A DNA stretch of 62,350 nucleotides from Lysobacter_F sp035645555 (lineage in GTDB: Bacteria; Pseudomonadota; Gammaproteobacteria; Xanthomonadales; Xanthomonadaceae). The DNA lies in NCBI GenBank assembly GCA_035645555.1, contig DASQMI010000090.1, positions 1 through 62,350 of the forward strand, written 5' to 3'. Under the pieces are notes generated by a model that was not told the DNA's origin, made no database searches, and saw only the letters and a program-made list of their open reading frames with translations. Below, piece by piece: positions 17,200 through 26,248 of the stretch (position 1 is its first letter; each line of letters begins with the position of its first letter). Both the position numbers and the translations under genes were made by a program.

Positions 17200-18990
17200 A
17201 TGTCACGCCGTTCCAACCCGCAACGCTGCGCCCTCAGCATCGCACTGCTGATCTCTACGGGCACGCTCTCGACGGATGTCCTTGCAAAGAACGCGGATCA
17301 GCAAAAAGCCACGGATACCGTCACCAGCGCAGAGGCGTGCATCGAGGACCCGGCCACCCCGGAGGAGGAGTGTCCAGGCCGAACGGAGCTGGGCAATGGA
17401 GCGCTCGCTACAGGCACCGAATCCAGCGCCATTGGTGCCAACACCTATGCGGAAGGTGACCACTCGACCGCTGTGGGCGCCACTGCTTTCGCACTTGGCG
17501 AAGGTGCAACTGCCATAGGCTCTGGCGCCACCGGCATTGGCGATGGAGCTACTGCACTGGGCTTCAACAGCGTGGCCACCGCTGCCAGCACTGCAGTCGG
17601 TGCCTCCGCGGAGACTTCCGGCATTGAGTCCACCGCCATCGGCTGGGACAGCTCCGCCGGCGACCAGGGCGTCGCAGTCGGTGCGCGCTCCATCGCGGGC
17701 GACTTCGGCACCGCCGTAGGTTGGTATGCGGAAACCAACGGTTACGCCTCGACCGCGGTTGGGTATCTGGCCTGGGCGCGCGACACACTCGCCAGCGCCT
17801 TCGGCTACGGCGCCATGGCAGCGGGCGGCGGCTCGACCGCGCTTGGCCCGGAAGCCTGGGCCGGCGGATCCTTCTCGGTCGCCATCGGCAAGTCGCAGGC
17901 TTGGCACGCTGGATCGGTCGCTGTCGGCAATGGATCTCTCGCCTATGGTGATGGGTCCGTAGCCATGGGTGGTTATTACATCTGTGAAGAGGCATGCCTG
18001 ATCGAAGCATCGAGCGCGGTTGGCCAGAACACGGTTGCCGTCGGCGCAGGAGCCAAGGCATGGGCCAACGAGGCGGTTGCGCTCGGGGCCCGGGCAGCAG
18101 CACTCACCGAGAATAGCGTTGCGATCGGCTATGACTCGCGTGCCTGGTCTGAGAATTCGGTCGCGATTGGCTATCTGTCCTGGGCTACGCGTGATAACAC
18201 CGTATCTTTCGGCAACGACAGCATGGGTCTGTACCGCATCCTGACAGGCGTGGCGGACGGAGTCGAAGCGTACGACGCGGTCAACAAGCGCCAGCTCGAT
18301 GCGCTGGACGCCCGTGTTTCCACGCTGGAAAAGAACTCTGGCGGCAAGTTGCCTACCGGCACCGGCGACGGCATTGCGGTCGGTGACGGCAGCCACGCCG
18401 GCCAAGGAAACGATGTCTCTATCGGCAACGGCTCCAACGCCTCCGGCGGCAATTCGGTTGCGATCGGTGATGGCTCGATCGCAAACGAGGCGAACACTGT
18501 TTCTGTCGGTCGTTCCGGCCACGAGCGGCGCATTACCAACGTGGCCGATGGCGTAAATCCCCATGACGCTGCGAATGTCCGCCAGATGGCAGCTGGTGAC
18601 GCAGCGACGCTGGCGGCGTCGCGGGCCTATGCCGATACCAAGTCGACCCAAGCGGTCAGCATGGCAAGGACGTATACGGACCAGCAGGTCGGCGCGCTCC
18701 GCGCACAGTTCAATACGCTGCGGGATGACGTCTGGTCGCGCCTGGACTCCCAGGACAAGCGCATCGACCAGCAGGGCGCGATGTCGTCGGCCATGATGTC
18801 GATGTCGCTCAATGCCGCCGCGGCCATGAATGAACGCGGCGCCGTCGCTGTCGGTGTCGGCTTCCAGAACGGCGAGTCGGCCCTGTCGCTGGGCTACTCC
18901 CGCCGCGTAGGCCGCGCAACCTTCAGCCTTGGCGGCTCGTTTACCGACGAAGACCAATCCGTCGGCCTCGGCTTCGGCTTCGGCCTCTGA
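17200..18990 (+). CDS. YadA-like trimeric autotransporter adhesin
   Basis: A 596-residue type Vc autotransporter. A long signal peptide covers about residues 1-30 (RCALSIALLIST...VLAKNA). The head (about 55-340) is built of ~14-residue YadA repeats with the core pattern SxAIGxxxxA (STAVGA, ATAIGS, NSVAIGYDS). Two neck-type motifs follow (GVADGVEAYDAVNKRQL and NVADGVNPHDAANVRQM), separated by a short head block. A coiled-coil stalk (YTDQQVGALRAQFNTLRDDVWSRL) leads to the C-terminal YadA anchor (~525-596) of four beta strands ending in FGFGL. The stalk is short, so the adhesin stands close to the surface. It is followed after 56 bases by a secreted subtilase, likely in one operon. Confidence 0.93.
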   Translation: MSRRSNPQRCALSIALLISTGTLSTDVLAKNADQQKATDTVTSAEACIEDPATPEEECPGRTELGNGALATGTESSAIGANTYAEGDHSTAVGATAFALGEGATAIGSGATGIGDGATALGFNSVATAASTAVGASAETSGIESTAIGWDSSAGDQGVAVGARSIAGDFGTAVGWYAETNGYASTAVGYLAWARDTLASAFGYGAMAAGGGSTALGPEAWAGGSFSVAIGKSQAWHAGSVAVGNGSLAYGDGSVAMGGYYICEEACLIEASSAVGQNTVAVGAGAKAWANEAVALGARAAALTENSVAIGYDSRAWSENSVAIGYLSWATRDNTVSFGNDSMGLYRILTGVADGVEAYDAVNKRQLDALDARVSTLEKNSGGKLPTGTGDGIAVGDGSHAGQGNDVSIGNGSNASGGNSVAIGDGSIANEANTVSVGRSGHERRITNVADGVNPHDAANVRQMAAGDAATLAASRAYADTKSTQAVSMARTYTDQQVGALRAQFNTLRDDVWSRLDSQDKRIDQQGAMSSAMMSMSLNAAAAMNERGAVAVGVGFQNGESALSLGYSRRVGRATFSLGGSFTDEDQSVGLGFGFGL

Positions 18991-19046
18991 CCTCGACCGC
19001 AAGCGCCGGCGTCGCAGCCGGCGCGCTTCTCCACAGGGGCAATCCT

Positions 19047-20879
19047 ATGAACAAGATGCTTTCGGTTTTCGGCGGGAGCGTACTCGCCGTATCAATCGCC
19101 ACTGCAATTGGTGGCGGTACTGTCTCCGCCGCAGCGCGCCATGGCGTGCTGCCTGTCAAGAAGGGAGCACAGCTGCCAGTTCGGGGTACTGTCAGGGAAA
19201 CGGCGTTCAACAGTTTCATCGTGGGCTATCCGTCCACCCCATCGATCCAAAGCGGCACGAACGTGGTCTCCGCCGTTACCAATGCAGCCGCACGCGTGGG
19301 CTTGTACGGGTTGCGCGCGACGGCCACCGGCACCAAGAAGGAATTCAAGGTTTCCTACGCGCGACGGCTCGGGATCGGCGCACACGTAGTCACCTTCTCG
19401 CATGGGATCTCGGTCGCCGAGGCCAATGCATTGGCTGCGGCGCTCAAGGCTGACGGCGCCAAGTACGCCCATCCCAACTACCGCGTATACCCGCAGGCAA
19501 TCCCCAACGATCCGCAATACAACCTGCAATGGGATTTCTCCCATCCGATCAGCGGGATCATGGCGGAGCAGGCGTGGGATGTGACCACCGGCGCGGGGAC
19601 GATCGTCGCCGTAATCGACACCGGCTACGTCGATCATCAGGATCTGAACGCCAACGTCATCCCGGGGTATGACTTCATCTCCGACCCGGAGAATGCCCGC
19701 GACGGCGATGGTCGCGATCCGGACGCGCACGACCTGGGCGACTATCTGGGCAATCGCACTAGCACGTGGCACGGCACGCACGTCGCGGGCACGATCGCAG
19801 CGGTTACCAACAACCGGATCGGGGTCGCTGGCGTGGCGCCTCGTGCAAAGGTGATGCCCATACGCGCGCTGGGCCCCTTCGGCGGTACGTTCGCCGACAT
19901 CCTTGATGCGGTGACCTGGGCGTCCGGTGGCCATGTGGACGGCATTCCCGATATCGCCACCCCGGCTACGGTCATCAACATGTCGCTCGGGGGATACACG
20001 CCAGAAGGCTGTGCGGGCACTGTCGTCCAGCAGGTGATCGACGACGCACTGGCGCGTGGCGTCAGCATCGTCGTCGCCGCTGGCAACGACAACGCGAACG
20101 CGAAGTATTTCTCGCCGGCGAGCTGCTCTGGCGTCATCACCGTAGGAGCATCCGCGGTTGATGGCGGTCGCTCGACGCTTTACTCCAACTTCGGCGAGCA
20201 CATCACGATCTCCGCACCAGGCGGCAACGGCTACTACATCACCGAGCCGTACGATCATTTCATTTGGTCGCTCGGCAATCTGGGCCAGTTCGAACCCATC
20301 CCGTCGCCGGATGGCGATGCCATCGTATTGATGGAGGGCACTTCGATGGCGGCGCCGCACGTCGCCGGTATCGTGGCGCTCATGCAGTCCGCTGCGGTCG
20401 AAGCGGGACGACGTCGGTGGAGGCCCGATGAGATCAAGACGCTGCTCAAGCGCACGGCTTCGCCGTGGGCGATCGCTCCGTCGTGGGACCGTTATCAAGG
20501 CCCTGGAATCGCGAATGCAGCCGGCGCTGTGCTTGCCGCGCGTCAGAACATGCCGACGGAAGCGGATACCGCACTGCCGCTCAGCAACCGCAGCGCGGTC
20601 GGCCGCCAGACTGCTACCGCCCGCGAGTCGCTGCTCTACAAGATCGAAGTGCCTGCAGGACGATCCAGTCTGATCGTACGGACGTATGGCGGCGTCGGTG
20701 ACGTTGACCTCTACGTGTCCCGCGGTGTCGTGCCCACGGCCACTTCGCATCAACGCAAGTCGATGCGTGTCGGGAACACGGAACAGGTGTCGTACACGGC
20801 ACCGGCCGCGGGCACCTACTACGTGCGCGTGTACGCCCGGGCTTCGTTCGCCGATCTGTCCATCCTCGCTGCGTACTGA
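19047..20879 (+). CDS. Secreted S8 (subtilisin-like) serine peptidase with PPC domain
   Basis: A 610-residue extracellular protease. A signal peptide covers about residues 1-28 and is followed by an N-terminal propeptide up to ~150. The catalytic domain (~155-490) has Asp ~191 in AVIDTGYVDH, His ~242 in WHGTHVAGT, oxyanion Asn ~347 in AAGNDN and Ser ~433 in EGTSMAAPHVAG, so it should be active. Residues ~525-610 form a bacterial pre-peptidase C-terminal (PPC) beta domain (LYKIEVPAGRSSL...GTYYVRVYA), often removed during maturation. It has no autotransporter barrel, so type II secretion is expected. It lies 56 bases behind the trimeric autotransporter and may process it or share its regulation. 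Confidence 0.93.
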   Translation: MNKMLSVFGGSVLAVSIATAIGGGTVSAAARHGVLPVKKGAQLPVRGTVRETAFNSFIVGYPSTPSIQSGTNVVSAVTNAAARVGLYGLRATATGTKKEFKVSYARRLGIGAHVVTFSHGISVAEANALAAALKADGAKYAHPNYRVYPQAIPNDPQYNLQWDFSHPISGIMAEQAWDVTTGAGTIVAVIDTGYVDHQDLNANVIPGYDFISDPENARDGDGRDPDAHDLGDYLGNRTSTWHGTHVAGTIAAVTNNRIGVAGVAPRAKVMPIRALGPFGGTFADILDAVTWASGGHVDGIPDIATPATVINMSLGGYTPEGCAGTVVQQVIDDALARGVSIVVAAGNDNANAKYFSPASCSGVITVGASAVDGGRSTLYSNFGEHITISAPGGNGYYITEPYDHFIWSLGNLGQFEPIPSPDGDAIVLMEGTSMAAPHVAGIVALMQSAAVEAGRRRWRPDEIKTLLKRTASPWAIAPSWDRYQGPGIANAAGAVLAARQNMPTEADTALPLSNRSAVGRQTATARESLLYKIEVPAGRSSLIVRTYGGVGDVDLYVSRGVVPTATSHQRKSMRVGNTEQVSYTAPAAGTYYVRVYARASFADLSILAAY

Positions 20880-20973
20880 CGGACAACAAGGGGGCCGGCT
20901 CACAGGCACCCCTCTGACCTGCCCGCGCATGGGCCCTGCGGCCCATGCGCGGGCTTCCGTTGTCCGGTCGCGC

Positions 20974-21177
20974 TCAACCGCCCGCGAGTCCTCCGCCCAT
21001 GCGGCCCGGCAACGCGCCGTCGCGCTGCTCGGCATCGGGATCGTCGAGATCGCCCACCTCGCGCGCCATGCCGGCGGTGGGATCGAGCTCGGCCGCTTCG
21101 GGCGATGGCGTCTGCGGATGCGGCGATGGGTGGGCTGCGGACAGCTCGTCCTGCGTGCGATCGCGCGGCGTATTCAT
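20974..21177 (-). CDS. Small conserved-looking hypothetical protein (LPGRMGGGLAGG tail)
   Basis: A 67-residue protein starting at the ATG at 21177, preceded by a good Shine-Dalgarno (GAGGAGC). It is hydrophilic and rich in Asp, Pro and Arg, with no membrane segment. The C-terminal half, DDPDAEQRDGALPGRMGGGLAGG, recurs as a frame-shifted relic at 16396-16470, which shows that the tail is a conserved unit rather than a chance frame. I do not know a function. The Gly-rich end and acidic DDPDAE patch suggest a disordered, possibly stress-related small protein. It is convergent with the subtilase and divergent from rhlE. Confidence 0.65.
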   Translation of the reverse strand: MNTPRDRTQDELSAAHPSPHPQTPSPEAAELDPTAGMAREVGDLDDPDAEQRDGALPGRMGGGLAGG

Positions 21178-21554
21178 CGTGCGCTCCTCGATCCGGTTAA
21201 CCCACCGTAGGGCGGCGGCGGTGAACGCGCGGGAAAAATCGCCTCGGCTCGACCACGGCGCTCGCCAATCAAGGTGCTCGCCATTAACGCGGCAGCAAGC
21301 AGCCTGAGCCGATATCGCGTAGGATGCCCCCTGTCCGGCACCCGGCATCCGCCTTCGGGCGCGTTTTCCAGGTTTCTCGCACGTCCCGTTCGGGACCGCC
21401 GCTTGCGCGGCAACGCGACTGCATTCCGCACGCATTTCTCGGCGCCGACACGCACCGGAGTCTCCGGTGCGCCGCAACACTCGCAGCGCGGTCAGGAAAG
21501 CTTCGAGTCGCCCCACGGTTTCCGCCGTGGCTCAACGCTATCCGGAGTTTTTGC
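21178..21554 (+). other. Long structured leader upstream of rhlE
   Basis: About 377 bases between the small minus-strand gene and rhlE. It contains several self-complementary stretches on the rhlE side: the palindrome at 21452-21470, a ccacgg/ccgtgg pair at 21513-21530, and further GC-rich repeats. A TAGGAT hexamer at 21320-21325 could be a -10 element, without a clear -35. This would leave a 5' leader of over 200 bases. No small gene is supported. Confidence 0.4.
21452..21470. repeat. Perfect 19-base palindrome in the rhlE leader
   Basis: GCACCGGAG-T-CTCCGGTGC, with nine-base perfect arms around one central base, 85 bases before the rhlE start. In RNA it would fold as a stem of about seven pairs with a five-base loop. 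It could be a protein-binding site or an RNA structure; no T-run follows, so it is not a terminator. Confidence 0.5.
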
Positions 21555-22850
21555 ATGACCGTCGATACCTCGACCTTCGTGGCCCTTGGCCTGCCTTCCG
21601 CCGTGCTGCGCGCGCTGGCCGAAAAGAACTACACCACCCCTACCCCCATCCAGCGCCAGGCGATTCCGCTGGTGCTCGCCGGCCGCGACGTGCTCGGCGG
21701 CGCCCAGACCGGCACCGGCAAGACCGCCGCGTTCGGCCTGCCGCTGCTCGCGCGCCTGGCCACGGCCACGCCGGGCTCCGGCCCGCGCACGCCGCGCGCG
21801 CTGATCCTCGTTCCCACCCGCGAGCTCGCGGTGCAGGTGACCGAGAGCCTGCGCGCGTACGGCCGCCACCTGCGCCTGTCCACCGCCGCCATCTTCGGCG
21901 GCGCGGGCATGACGCCGCAGATCGACGCGCTGCGTCGCGGTGTCGACATCCTGGTCGCAACGCCAGGCCGCCTGATCGACCATCTCGAGCGCGGCACCGC
22001 CCGGCTCGACGCGGTCGAGATCCTCGTGCTCGACGAAGCCGACCGCATGCTCGACATGGGCTTCCTGCCCGCGATCAAGCGCATCGTCGGACGCGTGCCG
22101 AAGCAGCGGCAGACGCTGCTGTTCTCGGCGACGTTCGAGCCGCGCATCCGCGCGCTCGCGCTCGACTTCATGCGTGATCCGGCCGAAGTGGAAGTGGCCG
22201 CGCGCAACACCGTCGCTTCCACCATCCGCCACATCGCCCACCCGGTGGACACCGCGCGCAAGCGCGAGCTGCTGACGCACCTGCTGGCCGCGCGCTACCA
22301 GGACCGCGTGCTGGTGTTCGGCAAGACCAAGCACGGCTGCAACCGGCTGGCCGAACAGCTGGAGAAGTCCGGCATCCAGGCGGTCGCCATCCACGGCAAC
22401 AAGAGCCAGGCGCAGCGGCAGAAGGCGCTGGATGCGTTCAAGGCCGGACGCTCGCGCGTGCTGGTCGCCACCGACGTCGCCGCGCGCGGGCTGGACATCC
22501 CCAACCTGCCGCTGGTGATCAACTACGACCTGCCGATGGTGGCGGAGGACTACGTGCACCGCATCGGCCGTACCGGCCGCAACGGCGCCACCGGCGAGGC
22601 GATCTCGCTGGTCGGGCTGGAGGAAGGCGCGCTGCTCGCACAGGTGCAGAAGCTGCTCGGCCAATCCGTCGAGCAGCTCGCGGTGGACGGCTTCGCGCCG
22701 ACCCGCGCGCTGCGCCTCGACACGACGTCCGCGCCGAAGCGCAGCCACAAGCCCGCGCATCGTCCGCACGGCAAGCCGGCCGCGCGCCATGCGCACGCGC
22801 AGGCACCGAAGCAGCGCGGACAGGCGCAGCGCAGCCGCGCCGCGCGCTGA
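21555..22850 (+). CDS. rhlE: DEAD-box ATP-dependent RNA helicase RhlE
   Basis: A 431-residue DEAD-box helicase. I start at the ATG at 21555 (MTVDTSTFVALGL); the frame is open for 77 more codons upstream but without conservation. Motifs in order: Q motif (YTTPTPIQRQAIP), Walker A AQTGTGKT, PTRELA, TPGRL, DEAD in VLDEADRML, SAT, and HRIGRTGR. The C-terminal tail (~375-431) is basic and His/Ala/Lys-rich (RSHKPAHRPHGK), the usual RNA-binding tail of RhlE. It acts in ribosome assembly or RNA remodelling, often under cold or stress. A strong terminator follows 20 bases after the stop. Confidence 0.92.
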   Translation: MTVDTSTFVALGLPSAVLRALAEKNYTTPTPIQRQAIPLVLAGRDVLGGAQTGTGKTAAFGLPLLARLATATPGSGPRTPRALILVPTRELAVQVTESLRAYGRHLRLSTAAIFGGAGMTPQIDALRRGVDILVATPGRLIDHLERGTARLDAVEILVLDEADRMLDMGFLPAIKRIVGRVPKQRQTLLFSATFEPRIRALALDFMRDPAEVEVAARNTVASTIRHIAHPVDTARKRELLTHLLAARYQDRVLVFGKTKHGCNRLAEQLEKSGIQAVAIHGNKSQAQRQKALDAFKAGRSRVLVATDVAARGLDIPNLPLVINYDLPMVAEDYVHRIGRTGRNGATGEAISLVGLEEGALLAQVQKLLGQSVEQLAVDGFAPTRALRLDTTSAPKRSHKPAHRPHGKPAARHAHAQAPKQRGQAQRSRAAR

Positions 22851-22870
22851 CCCGCGCCACGCGCGACCGA

Positions 22871-22905
22871 AGGCGACGCATGCGCAGGCATGCGTCGCCT
22901 TTTTT
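22871..22905 (+). terminator. Rho-independent terminator of rhlE
   Basis: A perfect 13-base stem (aggcgacgcatgc / gcatgcgtcgcct) with a four-base loop, followed by a run of T residues. It sits 20 bases after the rhlE stop codon. Confidence 0.92.
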
Positions 22906-23019
22906 CTTGGAGCCGCCGTAGCGTTCGTGCCTGTCGCATCGCCGCGGATGCCGCTATCGTTCGCCCGGCGCGCGCCCGCCGCGCGCCGCTGCCCCATTCC
23001 GTTGCCAGGACGCTCCCGC

Positions 23020-23853
23020 GTGGCGCACTACACCGGCCCCCTGCTCACCCGACCGATTGCCGACGCGCTGCTGGCCGCGCGCGACGCCGGTGCGGGCGCG
23101 TGGAGCGGCTCGCTCGATCTCGGCCGCTCGCAGGGTGAAGCCCGGCTGGAGGCGGACGGCTGGTGCTGGCGCGAACGCCGCTATCCGTATCCCGCGCCGC
23201 TGAAGGACCGCAGCGTCTACTACTGGGACGGCGAGGCGTTCTCGCCGGTGTCGCGCTACGCCCGCGCGCTGATCAAGCTGGTGCCCACCGATTGGGGCGC
23301 ACCGACGTTCGAGATCGACGGCATCAAGATGCTGCCGACCGCGAAGACCTCGCCGATCGACGATGCGCGCCGCAAGGTCGCGCTGGTCGAACCGCGCGGC
23401 AAGACCGTGCTCGATACCTGCGGCGGACTCGGCTATTTCGCCGCGTGCTGCCTCGAAGCGAGCGTGGCGCGCATCCGCTCGTTCGAGAAGAACGAGGACG
23501 TGCTGTGGCTGCGCACGCTCAACCCGTGGTCGCCCGATCCCGACGCGGATCCCCGTCTGCAGCTCACCCACGCGGACGTGTCGCAGGCGATCGCCCACCT
23601 CGCCGATGCATCGGTCGACGCCATCCTGCACGACCCGCCGCGCTTCGGCATCGCCGGCGAGCTCTACTCGCAGACGTTCTACGACCAGCTCGCGCGCGTG
23701 CTGCGCCGCGGCGGCCGGCTGTTCCACTACACGGGTACGCCGAACGCGCTCACCAGCGGACGCGACGTGCCCGGCGAGGTTGCCCGGCGCCTGGAGAAAG
23801 CCGGCTTCAAGGCGCAGCGCGCATTGGACGGCGTGCTGGCGACTCGCCGCTAA
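23020..23853 (+). CDS. SAM-dependent methyltransferase-like protein
   Basis: A soluble Rossmann-fold methyltransferase of ~277 residues from a GTG at 23020 (VAHYTGPLLTRP). An in-frame ATG at 22948 would add 24 basic residues and is the main alternative. The SAM-binding motif I is VLDTCGGLGYFAA (about residue 127), motif II is an acidic residue in RSFEKNE, and motif IV is ILHDPPRFG, a DPP signature of the kind seen in enzymes acting on amino groups of nucleic acids or proteins. The substrate is unknown; the sequence resembles a COG2521-like predicted methyltransferase more than any named RNA enzyme. It stands alone after the rhlE terminator and is convergent with the GGDEF gene. Confidence 0.75.
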   Translation: MAHYTGPLLTRPIADALLAARDAGAGAWSGSLDLGRSQGEARLEADGWCWRERRYPYPAPLKDRSVYYWDGEAFSPVSRYARALIKLVPTDWGAPTFEIDGIKMLPTAKTSPIDDARRKVALVEPRGKTVLDTCGGLGYFAACCLEASVARIRSFEKNEDVLWLRTLNPWSPDPDADPRLQLTHADVSQAIAHLADASVDAILHDPPRFGIAGELYSQTFYDQLARVLRRGGRLFHYTGTPNALTSGRDVPGEVARRLEKAGFKAQRALDGVLATRR

Positions 23854-23868
23854 AACCGCGGCCCGTCG

Positions 23869-25332
23869 CTAAAGCGCGTTAGCCACGCGATCGCGGGCGC
23901 GCCGCTTGTCGGCGTACATCGCCTGATCCGCTTGGCGCAGCAGGCCGTCGCAGGTGTCGCCCGTCGCACCGCCGACGGCGCGGCCGAAGCTGGCGCTGAC
24001 CCGGCCGACCGGCCCGGGAAACGGCGGCGCGTCCAGCGCGGCGCGCATGCGCGCGATCATGGCATCGGCGGTGGCGGCGTCCGCATCCGGCAGGAACACC
24101 GCGAACTCGTCGCCGCTCAGGCGTCCCAGCAGATCGCCCGGGCGCAGCGATGTCGCGCACCGCGCCGCCAACTCGGCGAGCACGGCATCACCGACGGCGT
24201 GACCGTGGGTGTCGTTGATCGCCTTAAGCCCGTCGAGATCGAACAGGATCACCGCCACCGGGCGGCCCTCCGCCTTCGCGCGTTCCAGCTCCTGCGCGGC
24301 GCGGTCCTCGAAGTAGGCGCGGGTCATGACCCGGGTGAGCCGGTCGCGCGTGACCTGCTCGCGCAGCCGCTCGTGGCTTGCGTACAGCGCCGGCACCGCG
24401 AGGCCGAAGTAGGTGTTGACCGCCAGCCCGATCGCGGCGAACTGCAACGCGACGACATCCACCGTCGTCTCGAACAACGCGCCCGCACCGACCGTGATCA
24501 GACTGAAAAGCACCACGCCGCGCAGCGCCGCGGTGCGGTTCTCGCTGTGCACCACCCACAGCTGCAGCACCAGCGGCACCACCATCACCGCAAGCAGCAG
24601 CACGCGCTCCTCCAGCGCATGCGCGGCCGCCAGCATCGCCACGGTGGCCGCGGCCATCGCCGCGAGCTTCAGCGCAGCCGCACGCGAACCCGGCACCGGA
24701 TCGCTCTGGAACGGACTGAACCGGGCCGCGCCGTGCGCGCCGGCGGCACCCACCGCGCGCACGATCCAGCGGATGAACAGCGGACTCAGCGTCAGCACCG
24801 CGACGAAGTCGCCCATCCACCACGCGGCCATCAGGCGCCCGGGCGCGTCGGTTTCGATCAACCCGGTGGCCGAGAGCCCCAGCACTCCGCCCAGCGCCGC
24901 GAGCGCGGCACCGACCATGCCCAGCAGGATGAAGCGCGACACCGTGGCGAGCGTGACGTCGCTCGGCCGGCGCGCGTAGTGCCGGCGCAGCAGCAGCGCG
25001 GGCACGCCATAGGCCGCGCTGTGGGTGAGCGCGAACGCCACGCTCGATGCGACCAGCACGCCGGGCCGCACGGTCTCGGCGTAGCGCAGTTCGGTCACGA
25101 ACGTGGCCGCCGCGCAGGCCAGCAGGATGGCCGGCAGCGCCCGCAACCCCACCACCAGCAGCGCGGCCAGCGTGACCGCGGCCGGCGGAAACCACAGGCT
25201 GGCATGCGGCGCGTGTTCCAGCACCCGCGCGAGCAGAAAGCTGCCGAGCCAGAGGACGAGCACCGCCGCTTGCAGCATCAGGTCCGACGCGAGGCGAGCG
25301 CCTGCGGTATCCCGACGTCGCCCGCTGACCAT
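23869..25332 (-). CDS. MASE1-GGDEF diguanylate cyclase
   Basis: A 487-residue membrane cyclase starting at the ATG at 25332, preceded by GGAGGGG. About eight hydrophobic helices (residues ~20-300) make a MASE1 sensor; the SLWFPPAAVTLA stretch in the second helix is typical of this domain. The GGDEF domain (~325-487) has RLTRVMTRAYFE, ILFDLDGLKAINDTHGHAVGD and the active loop SGDEF in place of GGDEF; Ser at the first position is tolerated in many active cyclases. An RxxD inhibitory site (RPGD) lies five residues before it, so product inhibition by c-di-GMP is likely. It should make c-di-GMP at the inner membrane in response to an unknown ligand. Confidence 0.88.
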   Translation of the reverse strand: MVSGRRRDTAGARLASDLMLQAAVLVLWLGSFLLARVLEHAPHASLWFPPAAVTLAALLVVGLRALPAILLACAAATFVTELRYAETVRPGVLVASSVAFALTHSAAYGVPALLLRRHYARRPSDVTLATVSRFILLGMVGAALAALGGVLGLSATGLIETDAPGRLMAAWWMGDFVAVLTLSPLFIRWIVRAVGAAGAHGAARFSPFQSDPVPGSRAAALKLAAMAAATVAMLAAAHALEERVLLLAVMVVPLVLQLWVVHSENRTAALRGVVLFSLITVGAGALFETTVDVVALQFAAIGLAVNTYFGLAVPALYASHERLREQVTRDRLTRVMTRAYFEDRAAQELERAKAEGRPVAVILFDLDGLKAINDTHGHAVGDAVLAELAARCATSLRPGDLLGRLSGDEFAVFLPDADAATADAMIARMRAALDAPPFPGPVGRVSASFGRAVGGATGDTCDGLLRQADQAMYADKRRARDRVANAL

Positions 25333-25522
25333 CGTTCCCCTCCGGATGTGCCGGTGCAGCCGTCCTAGCCTTCCGCGTGCCAACGAGCGCCTGGCCGCGG
25401 GCCGATCCTTCGGGGACAGGGTAACCGCACCCGCGGGCTCCGGCCATGCGCCGGCCTGCTGCGCCAACGCGGGGCAACGGCCGGACCGACCCGACCCTCC
25501 GGCAGAGGTGTCGGGCGCGGCC

Positions 25523-26080
25523 TCAGCCCCGCCAGTTCGCGTGCGTGCGCCAGAACTCCACGCTGCGCAGGTACGCCTCGCGGTCGAGCGGCACGCCCGA
25601 GCCGCCCTCCTCCACCCCGAGCGCGTTGCGCATCATCGTGATCGGCGCCATCGGCGTTTCCTCCGGCTCCATGGTGTACATGCAGCCGACCACGCCCCAG
25701 TCGGCGTCGATGCGCGTGCCCTCCTTCGCCAGCTGCTCGCGGCTGTAGAGGATGGGGATCAGGTAGTTCGCCACCGGCGGCTCCAGCCCCTCGAACCAGC
25801 GCACCAGCACCGGCAGCTCGTCCTTCGTGCGTGCCTCGTAGTCCGAGCGCAGCAGGTGGCGGTTCTCGTCCGTGATCGGCACCGCCAGGCAGCGCGTCGA
25901 AGTCCAGTTGCGATGCACGTGCAGCTTGCAGAACGGCGCGTAGCCATCCAGCACCTTCAGCGGCGGCACTTCGTTGAGGTGGCGCTCGAACTGCTCCGGC
26001 GTGCAGTCCTGGATGGTGTTGCGGCGCGGCTCGCGCGGGAAGAGGCGGGGACGGGCGAAGTCGGTCAGGACGATGGACAT
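25523..26080 (-). CDS. DUF3228 family protein
   Basis: A 185-residue soluble protein starting at the ATG at 26080 (MSIVLTDFARPRLF). It carries the sequence APFCKLHVHRNWTSTRC, which I recognise from DUF3228, a family of ~200 residues found in proteobacteria and eukaryotes. No function is established. The conserved His/Cys/Asn-rich patch could be a metal or active site but that is speculation. The frame extends upstream across the divergent promoter region but that part is antisense to the TonB receptor leader. It is divergently oriented from the receptor gene with a 168-base spacer. Confidence 0.75.
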   Translation of the reverse strand: MSIVLTDFARPRLFPREPRRNTIQDCTPEQFERHLNEVPPLKVLDGYAPFCKLHVHRNWTSTRCLAVPITDENRHLLRSDYEARTKDELPVLVRWFEGLEPPVANYLIPILYSREQLAKEGTRIDADWGVVGCMYTMEPEETPMAPITMMRNALGVEEGGSGVPLDREAYLRSVEFWRTHANWRG

Positions 26081-26248
26081 GGGACAGGCACGCAGACGGG
26101 TGCGCGGATTATCCGCCACGCGGACGCCGGCCTTTCCCGGCACGACAGGCTGGCCGAGACACGCCGGTGCCGGCGTTCCCACCGATACAATCGCGATACG
26201 CGACGCCGCGCACGCGACGCCCGCCGCCTCCGCTCCAGGAACCCGCCC

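Noticed and set aside
17400..18500. Regular short repeats that could suggest a CRISPR or tandem-repeat array
   Set aside because: The period (~42 bases) encodes the 14-residue YadA head repeats; units vary and have no spacer structure.
26081..26248. Zur box upstream of the TonB receptor
   Set aside because: No GTTATA-N-TATAAC-like palindrome is present; only a lone TACAAT hexamer at 26186-26191.
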